A stretch of DNA of 64,000 bases. Origin: Ambrosia x helenae. Taxonomy: Eukaryota > Streptophyta > Magnoliopsida > Asterales > Asteraceae. Below, one piece after another: positions 63,890-64,000 of the stretch (positions are counted from its first letter, which is position 1; every line of letters starts with the position of its first letter). Location: positions 82,850,555-82,914,554 of the forward strand of contig CM061232.1 in NCBI GenBank assembly GCA_030844895.1. The letters are read 5' to 3'. Made by a program: the position numbers and the translations under genes. The notes beneath the pieces are model-generated. The model worked only from the letters and a program-made list of their open reading frames with translations. It searched no databases and had not been told where the DNA came from.

Positions 63890-64000
63890 TGTCACACCCC
63901 GCCAAGGCGGAAACACAGGAATGCGACCTCGAAAGGTTTTCAAGCACAAGGTACAAGCAACACACATAAATTTATTTAAAAGATATCATTATAGGATGAT
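63890..64000 (+). mobile_element. Start of a Gypsy-type LTR (runs off the window)
   Basis: TGTCACACCCCGCCAAGGCG is the same TGTNACACCCC-type start seen on the minus strand at 1976. Only 111 bp are in the window. Confidence 0.55.

Overview
This is a stretch of plant nuclear DNA, almost certainly from a dicot. The basis is spliced genes with GT-AG introns, an intact secreted subtilase gene, Ty1/copia, Sirevirus-type and Athila/Tat-type LTR retrotransposons, hAT and Harbinger elements, and Helitron-like ends. The retroelement repertoire would fit Asteraceae, but that is an inference I could not test. About two thirds of the window is transposable-element DNA, often nested. The one gene that looks like a working host gene is the subtilase at 42684-58421.

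Layout. 1-1976: two Gypsy-like LTR pieces on the minus strand. 1977-14015: two degenerate copia gag copies on the plus strand. The first is split by a 9.2 kb minus-strand Sirevirus-like element (2778-11983, 5-bp duplication TCTAG). That element has lost reverse transcriptase and RNase H and carries a GC-rich higher-order minisatellite and a foreign solo LTR. 14016-17055: 5' part of an Athila/Tat-type Gypsy element (LTR, tRNA-Asp-type primer site, gag). 17622-32946: a complete 15.3 kb Sirevirus-type copia element on the minus strand, with LTRs that look identical, a GTAGG duplication and three long uninterrupted ORFs: gag (1343 aa), pol (1150 aa) and an extra 1217-aa protein 3' of pol. This is the most notable object in the window. 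33098-33515: three tandem tRNA-like (SINE-head-like) units. 34253-36696: a Helitron-like end and a broken, spliced LRR receptor-kinase fragment. 39006-40250: a Harbinger ORF1-like pseudogene.

42684-58421: a nine-exon SBT5.2/CRSP-like subtilase gene. I could join all nine exons in frame to 757 codons with the catalytic Asp, His, Asn and Ser present. Its introns hold a Tourist-like MITE, a 2 kb Harbinger element, a SINE-like repeat split by a hAT MITE, several further hAT MITEs, a CACTA-like MITE and a young 4.8 kb Ale-like copia element inside a hAT MITE. 58811-63099: a probable non-autonomous Helitron containing a hAT MITE with a perfect 8-bp duplication. 63532-64000: a second Helitron 3' end, an orphan promoter-like stretch and the start of another Gypsy-type LTR.

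How parts work together. In the 15.3 kb element the 5' LTR (32411-32946) should drive an RNA primed by initiator tRNA-Met. Gag and pol lie in one frame separated by a single stop. Both pol and the third ORF are preceded by sequences that look like 3' splice sites, so readthrough or splicing are the two candidate expression routes. Short palindromes built on ATTCG recur through its LTRs and untranslated spacers.
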